Source of the DNA: DAIPKP01 sp964545875
Lineage (GTDB): Bacteria; Synergistota; Synergistia; Synergistales; Aminiphilaceae
Reading direction: 5' to 3'
Assembly (NCBI GenBank): GCA_964545875.1
Contig: CAZJHH010000003.1
Span: 186,001-250,000, forward strand
Length of the DNA stretch: 64,000 nucleotides
Part shown: positions 23,604 to 31,307 of the stretch, piece by piece
How positions within the stretch are numbered: position 1 is the stretch's first letter
How the letters are laid out: every line of letters begins with the position of its first letter
The notes under the pieces: model-generated
The model's database searches: none
What the model saw: the letters and a program-made list of their open reading frames with translations, nothing else
Told to the model about the DNA's origin: nothing
Made by a program: the position numbers and the translations under genes

Positions 23604-24695
23604 TTGTCTCTACCCACCGTCATCTCCCTCGTGGGAGCCCGGCCCCAATTCATCAAAGAAGCGGTTGTCAACGCCGCGGTGCGCCGCCGCAACTCCTGGC
23701 GCCATATTCTGGTGCACTCGGGGCAGCACTACGATGCCAACATGTCGGAAATCTTCTTTACCCAGCTCGGCATGCCCTCGCCGGATCACTTTCTTGGCAT
23801 CGGCTCGGGAACCCACGCCGCCCAAACCGCGGAGGCCCTCGTCAAATTCGAGGCCCTGCTGCTCCAGGAAAAGCCGGAACTCGTGCTTCTCTACGGAGAC
23901 ACCAACACCACCGTGGCGGGAGCCCTGGCAGCGGCAAAGCTCAAAATTCCCGTGGCCCACGTGGAGGCGGGAATCCGCCAGAACCCCAAAACCATGCCCG
24001 AGGAGATCAACCGGGTGATAACGGATCATCTCGCCTCGCACCTCTTCTGCTGCTCCCAACTGGCGAAGGGCAACCTCGAAAGCGAGGGCATCACCCGGGG
24101 CGTAACCGTAACGGGGGATGTCATGTACGATCTCTACCGTACCCTGGAGCCCAGCTTCACCCCCCGGGAGGCCCGCCGTAAACTGGGCCTCGAAAAAGAA
24201 AGCTACCTCATGGCCACTATCCACCGGGATTTCAACACCGATAACCCCCAGGCCCTTCGGGGCATCCTCCAAGGGCTTCAGGCGGTTTCCGCCTCCCGGG
24301 GCTGCCAGATAGTGCTTCCTCTGCACCCCCGCACCCGCAAATGCATCGCCGCCCAGGGGCTGGAAACCTTTGCGGCCTCCCTTACCCTCGTCGACCCTTT
24401 GGGCTATCTGGACCTCATGTCCCTCACCCAGGACTGCGCCGGGGTAGTGACCGACAGCGGGGGCTATCAGAAAGAGGCCTACTATGCGGGCAAACGGGCG
24501 GTGGTCATCATGCCTGACACGGGGTGGCGGGAGCTCACCGAATGCGGCTGGAACATCCTCTGCCCTCCCCAAGCTCCAAACCTGGAAAAGGCTCTCGCCG
24601 CCCTGGAAGAACCCCGGGAATATCCTCGCAACCTCTTCGGAGAGGGCCATGCGGGGGAGAGGATTGTGGAGGAGTTGGAGAAAAACCTGGGTTGA
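23604..24695 (+). CDS. wecB: UDP-N-acetylglucosamine 2-epimerase (non-hydrolysing, WecB family)
   Basis: About 363 residues. It interconverts UDP-GlcNAc and UDP-ManNAc for surface polysaccharide. Visible are VISLVGARPQFIKEAVVNAA, HSGQHYDANMSEIFFTQLG, LLYGDTNTTVAGALAAAKLK, VAHVEAGIRQNPKTMPEEIN and VVTDSGGYQKEAYYAGK, covering both Rossmann domains of the family. TTG at 23604 is chosen because AGGAGG lies 8 bases upstream and the protein then begins as in homologues; a longer frame from 23544 would overlap the region just behind the palindrome. A second family member lies at 49534, so the two probably act on different sugars. Confidence 0.9.
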   Translation: MSLPTVISLVGARPQFIKEAVVNAAVRRRNSWRHILVHSGQHYDANMSEIFFTQLGMPSPDHFLGIGSGTHAAQTAEALVKFEALLLQEKPELVLLYGDTNTTVAGALAAAKLKIPVAHVEAGIRQNPKTMPEEINRVITDHLASHLFCCSQLAKGNLESEGITRGVTVTGDVMYDLYRTLEPSFTPREARRKLGLEKESYLMATIHRDFNTDNPQALRGILQGLQAVSASRGCQIVLPLHPRTRKCIAAQGLETFAASLTLVDPLGYLDLMSLTQDCAGVVTDSGGYQKEAYYAGKRAVVIMPDTGWRELTECGWNILCPPQAPNLEKALAALEEPREYPRNLFGEGHAGERIVEELEKNLG

Positions 24696-24755
24696 CAGCC
24701 TTGAAAAAGTATCGTTTCATGTTTCAGGAACCCCATTCAAGGAGGCGACCCTTTC

Positions 24756-25835
24756 GTGAAAATCCTTGTCACCGGCGGAGCCGGTTTCATCGGCAGCAAC
24801 TTGGTTCACCGAGCTCTCTCCCAGGGGCATCACGTGGTGGTGCTGGATAAGCTCACCTATGCGGGAAATCTCGCCTCCCTGGCGGATCTCCAGGACTCTC
24901 CCGCCTTTACCTTTGTCCGGGGAGATATCGGGGATACCCCCCGGGTCTCCTCGCTCCTGCAGGAACATCAACCCCAGGCTATCATGAATTTGGCGGCGGA
25001 AAGCCATGTGGATCGCTCCATCGACGGCCCGGAAGAGTTCATTCAGACCAACGTGGTGGGCACCTTTCGGCTTCTGGAGGCCGTCCGAAACTACTGGAAG
25101 AGCCTCCCCAAGCCCCAAAAAGAGGCCTTTCGCTTTCTGCACGTCTCCACGGATGAGGTCTACGGTTCCCTGGGGCCGAAAGGGCACTTCACCGAAGCTA
25201 CTCCTTACGCCCCCAACTCACCGTACTCCGCCTCCAAGGCCTCTTCGGATCATCTCGTGCGGGCCTACAACAAAACCTACGGTCTTCCCACCCTCATCAC
25301 CAACTGCTCCAACAACTACGGCCCCTATCAGTTTCCGGAAAAGCTCATTCCCCTTATTCTCAACCGGGCTCTCGCCGGGAATCCCTTGCCGGTCTACGGG
25401 GATGGCCTCAACATTCGGGATTGGCTCTACGTGGAAGATCACTGCGCCGCCCTGCTCAAGGTGCTGCAAGAGGGGACTCCCGGCGAAATGTATGCCCTAG
25501 GCGGAGAATCCGAACGCACCAATATCGATATCGTCCGCACCCTTTGCACCCTCCTGGACGAACTCCGCCCCCGGGAGGATCGCCGCTCCTATCAAGAGCA
25601 GATCACCTTTGTGGAAGATCGTCCGGGGCATGACCGACGCTACGCCATCAACCCCGCCAAAATCCGTTCTTCCCTGGGGTGGCAGCCCAAAGAGAGCTTC
25701 GAAACGGGGATTCGTAAAACCGTGCTCTGGTATCTGGAAAACCAGCCCTGGGTAGAAAACATTCTCTCGGGAAGCTACCGCATGGAGCGGCTGGGCATAG
25801 AATTCGGGACAGCAAAGGAGGCATCTCCCCTATGA
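24756..25835 (+). CDS. rfbB: dTDP-glucose 4,6-dehydratase
   Basis: A 359-residue short-chain dehydrogenase/reductase family enzyme making dTDP-4-keto-6-deoxyglucose. The N-terminal NAD site is ILVTGGAGFIGSNLVHRALS. NLAAESHVDRSIDGPEEFIQ and the catalytic triad region FLHVSTDEVYGSLG with YSASKASSDHLVRAY are diagnostic of RmlB, as are NCSNNYGPYQFPEKLIPLI and RPGHDRRYAINPAKI. The GTG start follows an AAGGAGG site. The stop overlaps the next gene (ATGA), forming the rmlB-rmlA pair. No rmlC or rmlD is present nearby, so the product goes to an amino sugar rather than rhamnose. Confidence 0.96.
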   Translation: MKILVTGGAGFIGSNLVHRALSQGHHVVVLDKLTYAGNLASLADLQDSPAFTFVRGDIGDTPRVSSLLQEHQPQAIMNLAAESHVDRSIDGPEEFIQTNVVGTFRLLEAVRNYWKSLPKPQKEAFRFLHVSTDEVYGSLGPKGHFTEATPYAPNSPYSASKASSDHLVRAYNKTYGLPTLITNCSNNYGPYQFPEKLIPLILNRALAGNPLPVYGDGLNIRDWLYVEDHCAALLKVLQEGTPGEMYALGGESERTNIDIVRTLCTLLDELRPREDRRSYQEQITFVEDRPGHDRRYAINPAKIRSSLGWQPKESFETGIRKTVLWYLENQPWVENILSGSYRMERLGIEFGTAKEASPL

Positions 25836-26707
25836 TCACCAAAGGCATTGTCCTGGCGGGAGGCTCGGGAACCCGGCTCTATCCCCTCACCCTCTGCACC
25901 AGCAAACAGCTTCTTCCGGTGTACGACAAGCCCATGATCTACTATCCCCTCAGCGTTCTCATGCTCGGGGGCTTGCGGGACATTCTCATCATCACCACCC
26001 CCGAAGACAACCAGAACTTTCAACGCCTTCTCGGAGACGGTTCCCAGTGGGGAATCCGCATATCCTACGCCGTACAGCCCGCCCCGGAGGGGCTCGCCCA
26101 GGCCTTTCTCATCGGAGAGGACTTTCTGCAGGGAGAGCCCTGCGCTCTCATTCTGGGGGATAATCTCTTCTACGGCCACGGACTCACCACGCTTCTTCAG
26201 GAGGTGACAGCGAAAAAACAGGGGGCCACCATCTTCGGCTATCCCGTAAAAGATCCCGAACGGTACGGTGTGGTAGAATTCGATGCATCGAGGCGGGTGC
26301 TCTCTCTGGAGGAGAAGCCCCAAAAGCCCAAATCCCACTACGCCGTGGTGGGGCTCTACTTCTACGATGCCACGGTGGTGGAAAAGGCCAAAAGCCTCAA
26401 GCCTTCCCCCCGGGGAGAGCTGGAAATAACCGACCTCAACAAATGCTACCTGGAGGAAGGCTCTTTGGAGGTGCACATCTTCGGCCGGGGGTACGCCTGG
26501 CTCGACACGGGAACCCACGACAGCCTTCTGGAAGCCTCCAAGTTCGTAGGCACCATCCAGAACCGTCAGGGCTTCATGATATCCTGCCCCGAAGAGATCG
26601 CCTGGCGCCGGGGATACATCTCTCGAGAGGTTCTTCTTGACATGGCGGGATCCATGAAAAACGACTACGGCAGATATCTCGAAGAGATTGCACAATGGCC
26701 CCAATAA
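25832..26707 (+). CDS. rfbA: Glucose-1-phosphate thymidylyltransferase
   Basis: A 291-residue nucleotidyltransferase producing dTDP-glucose from dTTP and glucose-1-phosphate. The signature GIVLAGGSGTRLYPLTLCTS starts the protein; KQLLPVYDKPMIYYPLSVLM, LILGDNLFYGHGL and FGYPVKDPERYGVVEFD follow, and the C-terminal WLDTGTHDSLLEASKFV is also standard RmlA. Full length. It overlaps rfbB by four bases and is followed by the aminotransferase, so the three enzymes make up a dTDP-amino-sugar route. Confidence 0.96.
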   Translation: MITKGIVLAGGSGTRLYPLTLCTSKQLLPVYDKPMIYYPLSVLMLGGLRDILIITTPEDNQNFQRLLGDGSQWGIRISYAVQPAPEGLAQAFLIGEDFLQGEPCALILGDNLFYGHGLTTLLQEVTAKKQGATIFGYPVKDPERYGVVEFDASRRVLSLEEKPQKPKSHYAVVGLYFYDATVVEKAKSLKPSPRGELEITDLNKCYLEEGSLEVHIFGRGYAWLDTGTHDSLLEASKFVGTIQNRQGFMISCPEEIAWRRGYISREVLLDMAGSMKNDYGRYLEEIAQWPQ

Positions 26708-26722
26708 CAGGGAGGAATGGCC

Positions 26723-27841
26723 TTGGAAAAGATTCCCTTTAACAAGCCCTACCTTACGGGCAAAGAAAACGAATACATGCAGCAGGTTCTCGCCTCGGGA
26801 AGCTTCGCCGGCAACGGAGCCTTCTCCAGACGCTGTGCCGCATGGCTGGAAGAAAAGACAGGGTGCAAAAAGGCGGTGCTGGTGCCCTCGGGAACCGCAG
26901 CCCTGGAGATGATGATGCTCCTCGCCAACATCGGCCCCGGGGATGAAGTTATTCTCCCCTCCTTCACCTTCAGCTCCACCGCCAACGCCATCGTGCTTCG
27001 GGGAGCCACCCCGGTCTTTGTGGATATCCGGGAAGACACCTTGAATCTGGATGAATCCCTGGTAGAGGCCGCCATCACCCCCCGCACAAAGGCCATCCTT
27101 CCGGTACACTACGCCGGAGTGGCCTGCGAAATGGATACCATCCTGGCCATGGCGGAAAAACACAACCTTCTCGTGCTGGAAGATGCTGCCCAGGGCATTC
27201 TGGCATCCTACAAAGGACGCCCCCTCGGCACACTAGGCCAGATGGGAGCCCTGAGCTTTCACGAAACCAAAAACATTCACTGCGGCGAAGGGGGAGCCCT
27301 GCTCATCAACGACCCCGCCCTGGTGGAACGGGCGGAAATCCTCATGGAAAAGGGCACGGATCGGAGCAAGTTCTTCCGGGGAGAGATCGACAAATACTCC
27401 TGGGTGGATATGGGCTCCTCCTACCTCATCAACGAAATAACCGCTGCCTTCCTCTGGGCTCAGCTGCAAGAGGCGGAACAGATCATTCAGGAGCGCCTCT
27501 CCCTCTGGAACCAGTACCACCGGGAGCTTGAACCCCTTGAGCAGAAGGGCACCCTTCGGCGTCCTATCATCCCCGAAGGATGCCAGCACAACGGGCATAT
27601 CTACTATGTGCTCTTCCAGAATCAGGAGGCCCGGAACAGCGCCATGGACTGCCTGAAAAGCCAGGGCATCCATGCGGTATTCCACTATATTCCTCTGGAT
27701 TCTGCCGAAGGGGGAAGGCGGTTTGGTGGAGGAGGCTCGCAAAATCTTCCAGTTACGGAAGATGTGTCGGCAAGGTTACTTCGGTTGCCGTTGTTTTGTG
27801 GGCTTGCAAAAACGTTTGAAATGGCATCGTTATTGAAATGA
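26723..27841 (+). CDS. rffA: dTDP-4-amino-4,6-dideoxygalactose transaminase (RffA/WecE family)
   Basis: About 372 residues, PLP-dependent DegT/DnrJ/EryC1 superfamily. IPFNKPYLTGKENEYMQQVL at the N-terminus, VLVPSGTAALEMMMLLANIG and the PLP lysine in SFHETKNIHCGEGGALLIN (K183) are typical of RffA, which aminates dTDP-4-keto-6-deoxyglucose. TTG at 26723 is favoured because GGAGG lies 7 bases upstream and homologues start directly at IPFN; ATG 26717 is too close to that site. The last ~100 bases become visibly AT-richer, and the stop overlaps the formyltransferase ATG. The C-terminus looks slightly short, ending FEMASLLK. Confidence 0.88.
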   Translation: MEKIPFNKPYLTGKENEYMQQVLASGSFAGNGAFSRRCAAWLEEKTGCKKAVLVPSGTAALEMMMLLANIGPGDEVILPSFTFSSTANAIVLRGATPVFVDIREDTLNLDESLVEAAITPRTKAILPVHYAGVACEMDTILAMAEKHNLLVLEDAAQGILASYKGRPLGTLGQMGALSFHETKNIHCGEGGALLINDPALVERAEILMEKGTDRSKFFRGEIDKYSWVDMGSSYLINEITAAFLWAQLQEAEQIIQERLSLWNQYHRELEPLEQKGTLRRPIIPEGCQHNGHIYYVLFQNQEARNSAMDCLKSQGIHAVFHYIPLDSAEGGRRFGGGGSQNLPVTEDVSARLLRLPLFCGLAKTFEMASLLK

Positions 27842-28731
27842 AAAATCCAAAAGTTCTTTTGATGGTATGTGGTTATAAAGGGCTGGGATTTTTTGAACAT
27901 CTCGTGGAAAACATACCAATTCAAGAGGTCATTTCCTACCAGGACCACAACGTAACAGATACGGCTTTTGAGAAAATCCAAGAAATCTGCAATGTGAAAA
28001 ACATTCGACATAAAGACTTAAAGCGTTTAAGCGCTGAAGACATTTCTTTTTTTGACTTGGTGTTTGTGGTAGGGTGGCAATATATGCTTCCTGTGTTAGA
28101 TAACATCATCGTTTTTCATGATTCATTGTTGCCAAAGTATAGGGGTTTTGCTCCAACTGTGAATGCCTTAATCAATGGGGAAAAACAAATAGGTGTTACG
28201 GCTTTTTCTCCCCGAGAGGGAGTTGATACGGGGCCTATTTTAGGGCAAGCTGCAACACCTATAACGTATCCGATAAAAATAAGAGATGCTTTCGATATGC
28301 AAATAACTCTTGCTGGAAATTTGGCAATAGAGTTGTTCAAGCAAAAACAGGCGGAGGCTTTACGTTGCATCGAACAAGATGAAGATGAGGCTACGTATAG
28401 TATATGGAGAGATCAAGAGGATTTTTTTATTGATTGGACTCTACCTTCGGAGACAATAGTGAGAACGATAGATGCTTTGGGATGGCCCTACAATGGAGCA
28501 CGATCCTACTGTGGTGATTCAGAAGTTGTTCTCCTTGGAGCAGAGAGTGTGTATCCCAAAAAAAAGTTTGAAAATCCAAATCCGGGAAAAATTTGGAACA
28601 TATCTCCCTCGGGAATAGAAGTCCTAACAGGTACAGGTACCATTTGTCTTAATCATGTTCTTGATTGCAATGGAGAGAGGTTCCAACCTGAAAAACTTCG
28701 GCAACGATTTACTTCGAAAAGAGGAAGCTAG
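27838..28731 (+). CDS. Formyltransferase-family protein (possible amino-sugar N-formyltransferase)
   Basis: A 297-residue protein of the methionyl-tRNA/sugar formyltransferase family. The core motif is FHDSLLPKYRGFAPTVNALI, with INGEKQIGVTAFSPREGVDT and GPI supplying the His and Asp of the catalytic set. The Asn normally found two residues before the His (N-x-H) is replaced by Val (VFH), so activity or mechanism may differ. A C-terminal OB-like region (from about 210) is retained. Location just behind the dTDP-amino-sugar transaminase suggests formylation of dTDP-Fuc4N. The gene is much AT-richer than rfbA, consistent with separate ancestry. The stop overlaps the next start by one base. Confidence 0.7.
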   Translation: MKNPKVLLMVCGYKGLGFFEHLVENIPIQEVISYQDHNVTDTAFEKIQEICNVKNIRHKDLKRLSAEDISFFDLVFVVGWQYMLPVLDNIIVFHDSLLPKYRGFAPTVNALINGEKQIGVTAFSPREGVDTGPILGQAATPITYPIKIRDAFDMQITLAGNLAIELFKQKQAEALRCIEQDEDEATYSIWRDQEDFFIDWTLPSETIVRTIDALGWPYNGARSYCGDSEVVLLGAESVYPKKKFENPNPGKIWNISPSGIEVLTGTGTICLNHVLDCNGERFQPEKLRQRFTSKRGS

Positions 28732-29657
28732 TGAAAATTTCCATTGTGTCCCCCTTCTATAAATCGAAAGAATCCATATTGCCTCTTTACCGACGTGTGC
28801 AGGAGGCTCTTTCGCAAATTTGCTCTCATGATGATATGGAGTTTATTTTTATTGAAGATGCAGGGGGTGACGGTTCCTGGGATGTTCTTGCGGATCTTGC
28901 TTCTCGTGATCCTCGGGTAAAAGCCGTACAGTTCAGCCGGAATTTTGGTCAGCATTACGCCATTACCGCCGGGCTGGAACTTTGCTCGGGGGATTGGGCA
29001 GTGGTTATGGATTGCGATTTGCAGGATCGGCCGGAAGAGATCCCCCGACTCTACGCAAAAGCCCTGGAGGGATATGACATGGTCTGCGCCCGCCGGGGTA
29101 AGCGTAAGGATCCTTTGTGGAAACGAATGGCTTCGAGGGTTTTCGTATTCCTTTTCAGATGGCTTTCGGGAATGAATTACGACCCTGAAGTGGCGAATTT
29201 TCGCATTGTCTCCCGCAAAGTAATTGATGTCTACTGTTCCATGCAGGAGAAGCTTCGTTTTTTCGGAGGACATTTGGAGTGGCTTGGTTTTTCCACTGCT
29301 TACATCAACGTGGAGCATGGAGCCCGTTACGAAGGAAAAAGTTCCTATAGCTTTCGAAAGCTTGTCAACCTCGCTGTGGACACCATTATCGCCTATTCGG
29401 ACAAACCTCTCCGTATCTCTATAAAAATGGGGTTTTTGATAGCCCTGGGCTCTTTTTTCTACGCTATGTACCTCACCTTTCGAAAGTTCGCTCTGGATAT
29501 TCCCGTGGCGGGATGGACGAGCATGATGGTTTCTCTCTGGTTCCTCGGGGGAATCATTATCGCAAATCTGGGTATCATTGGTATTTATTTGGGCAAGGTT
29601 TTCGACGAAACGAAAAAACGTCCCCTGTATGTTATCGACAAAAGGATAAACATTTGA
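28731..29657 (+). CDS. GtrB/ArnC-like polyprenyl-phosphate glycosyltransferase (GT2)
   Basis: A 308-residue GT2 enzyme with two C-terminal membrane helices. The catalytic part reads ISIVSPFYKSKESILPLYRR, FIFIEDAGGDGSWDVL, QFSRNFGQHYAITAGLELC, and the nucleotide/metal site VVMDCDLQDRPEEIP (D94, D96). The helices are at about 232-250 and 265-290. This plan matches GtrB, ArnC and DPM1-type enzymes that load a sugar on undecaprenyl phosphate at the inner leaflet. The following two small membrane proteins could flip that lipid. GTG start. GC is back to the level of the main genome. Confidence 0.85.
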   Translation: MKISIVSPFYKSKESILPLYRRVQEALSQICSHDDMEFIFIEDAGGDGSWDVLADLASRDPRVKAVQFSRNFGQHYAITAGLELCSGDWAVVMDCDLQDRPEEIPRLYAKALEGYDMVCARRGKRKDPLWKRMASRVFVFLFRWLSGMNYDPEVANFRIVSRKVIDVYCSMQEKLRFFGGHLEWLGFSTAYINVEHGARYEGKSSYSFRKLVNLAVDTIIAYSDKPLRISIKMGFLIALGSFFYAMYLTFRKFALDIPVAGWTSMMVSLWFLGGIIIANLGIIGIYLGKVFDETKKRPLYVIDKRINI

Positions 29658-30001
29658 TGCTTCGGGAGTGGCGTGGTTTTCTGCTCCTTCAAGGAGGATA
29701 TTTCATCTTCTCCCTGTGTGCCATCTTCCTGAAGTTTGCTTCACAAGAACCGTTTCTTTCGCCTCATTTTTTGTTGCTGTACGCCGCAAGCCTCGCCTGC
29801 GTCTTCATCTTCGCCCTCATCTGGCAACAGGTGTTGCGGAAGTACGAACTCATGGTGGCGTATGCCTGGCGGGGAACGCTTTTTCTCTGGACTTTCCTTT
29901 GGGCGGTGCTCTTTTTCGGCGAGACGGTGACCTTCAACAACCTTGTAGGGGCAGGCATCATCTTCAGCGGCATCCTTCTGGTGGTGGTGCGCAGTGAATA
30001 A
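29657..30001 (+). CDS. Small multidrug-resistance/EamA-like membrane protein, subunit 1
   Basis: A 114-residue protein with four membrane helices (GFLLLQGGYFIFSLCAIFLK, LLYAASLACVFIFALIW, AWRGTLFLWTFLWAVLFF, VGAGIIFSGILLVVV) and the SMR/EamA half-fold size. It is translationally coupled to the GtrB-like gene (ATG in TTGATG) and followed by a second small protein, as in ArnE/ArnF pairs that flip undecaprenyl-phosphate-aminoarabinose. A flippase function for the polyprenyl-linked sugar is inferred from this context. Confidence 0.65.
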   Translation: MLREWRGFLLLQGGYFIFSLCAIFLKFASQEPFLSPHFLLLYAASLACVFIFALIWQQVLRKYELMVAYAWRGTLFLWTFLWAVLFFGETVTFNNLVGAGIIFSGILLVVVRSE

Positions 30002-30326
30002 ATACTACCTCCTCTTTCTCACGGCGGTAACCATCGCCGCCTTCGGCCAGGTAGCCCTCAAGAAGGGAGCCGGGAAAACAGACTCTCTCCTGGGGCAATA
30101 TCTGAACGTCTGGGTGCTTGGGGGATACTTCCTCTTCTTCTCCTCCATGGCCCTGAGTTCTTTGGCATACCGGGGGATTCCCTTAAAAAGCGGACCGGTG
30201 CTTGATTCTCTGGGGTTTGTTCTTGTGCCACTTTTAAGTAGAGTCTTCTTCGGCGAAAAAATGACCGCCTCCAAATTCTGGGGATTTACACTTATCCTTT
30301 TGGGAGTGGTTGTCTTCTCCGCATAA
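29994..30326 (+). CDS. Small multidrug-resistance/EamA-like membrane protein, subunit 2
   Basis: 110 residues, four helices (YYLLFLTAVTIAAFGQVALK, WVLGGYFLFFSSMALSSLAY, VLDSLGFVLVPLLSRVFF, FWGFTLILLGVVVFSA). The helix-1 GQVALKKG and the final FFGEKMTASKFWGFTLILLG are typical of SMR-like EamA proteins, including ArnF. The GTG start overlaps the partner gene by eight bases, so both are made together and likely form a heterodimer. Confidence 0.65.
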   Translation: MNKYYLLFLTAVTIAAFGQVALKKGAGKTDSLLGQYLNVWVLGGYFLFFSSMALSSLAYRGIPLKSGPVLDSLGFVLVPLLSRVFFGEKMTASKFWGFTLILLGVVVFSA

Positions 30327-30358
30327 TTTGTTTATGAGGCAGAAAGGAACAAAGGTAA

Positions 30359-31195
30359 ATGGAAAGGGATGCCATCTTTCAAAATTTGCAAAAAGACGAG
30401 AACGGGGTCTTTCTTGCCCCCGAAAATGCGGCCCTCTCCTATCCCGAAGAGGGGAATGCCCTGTTTTTTGGTTTGGAAGACCGCTCTTTCTGGTTCCAGC
30501 ATCGGAATGATGTGATAGCCGCAGCGGTGATGTCTTTTCCTCCCGCTCCCCAGGATTTTTTGTTGGATATAGGTGGAGGGAATGGCTTTGTTACGCGTAG
30601 ACTTCTGGATGAGGGCTTTTCTGCGGTTCTTCTTGAGCCCGGCAGGACGGGAGCCCGAAATGCCAAGATGGAACGAAACATTCCCCGGGTACTCTGCGCC
30701 ACCCTGGAGCAGAGCGGTATTCCCGAAGAATCTATGGGAGCCGTGGGGTGCTTCGATGTTCTCGAGCACGTGGAGGAGGACAAAGCTTTTTTGAGCAGCA
30801 TGGCAAAAATATTGAAACCCGGAGGTATGTTCTATCTCACAGTGCCCGCAGGGCCGTGGCTCTGGTCGCACACGGATATCTATTCCGGACACTATCGCCG
30901 GTATGGAAAATTCTCTCTTCTGGCGGTCCTCGGAGAGGACTTCGAACCTCTCTACTACACATGCTTCTTCGGCTGGCTGGTGTTGCCCCTCTTCTTCCTC
31001 AAAGCCCTGCCTTCCCGACTGGGCCTCCTGAAAAGAGAGAACGTGTTCTCCCATGAAACGGAACATGGTGCGGACAGTAAAATAGTTTCGCCGCTCATGA
31101 GATTTTTGCTGCGGAAAGAAATTGCCATGATCCGCAAAGGAAAAAGCAAAAGCTGGGGGACAAGCTGCTTGCTGGTGGCGAGGAGACGGGGGTAG
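30359..31195 (+). CDS. SAM-dependent methyltransferase (class I)
   Basis: 278 residues. Motif I LLDIGGGNGFVTRRLLDEGF lies at about residues 63-82; motif II/post I AVLLEPGRTGARNAK and the motif IV region MGAVGCFDVLEHVEEDKAFL follow, with KILKPGGMFYLTVPAGPWLW. This is a Methyltransf_11/23-type domain. The C-terminal part has HYRRYGKFSLLAVLGE and one hydrophobic stretch (GWLVLPLFFLKALP), as in methyltransferases acting on lipid-linked sugars. The substrate is unknown. Confidence 0.8.
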   Translation: MERDAIFQNLQKDENGVFLAPENAALSYPEEGNALFFGLEDRSFWFQHRNDVIAAAVMSFPPAPQDFLLDIGGGNGFVTRRLLDEGFSAVLLEPGRTGARNAKMERNIPRVLCATLEQSGIPEESMGAVGCFDVLEHVEEDKAFLSSMAKILKPGGMFYLTVPAGPWLWSHTDIYSGHYRRYGKFSLLAVLGEDFEPLYYTCFFGWLVLPLFFLKALPSRLGLLKRENVFSHETEHGADSKIVSPLMRFLLRKEIAMIRKGKSKSWGTSCLLVARRRG

Positions 31196-31307
31196 AAAAG
31201 CCTCATCCCTTATTTTTTTCGCATTTTTATCGAACGTAAAACGATTATGTGCCCTTTGCAGATTGTTTTGCATTTTAGAGCAATGGCAGGCAAGGAGGAT
31301 GTCGTTA

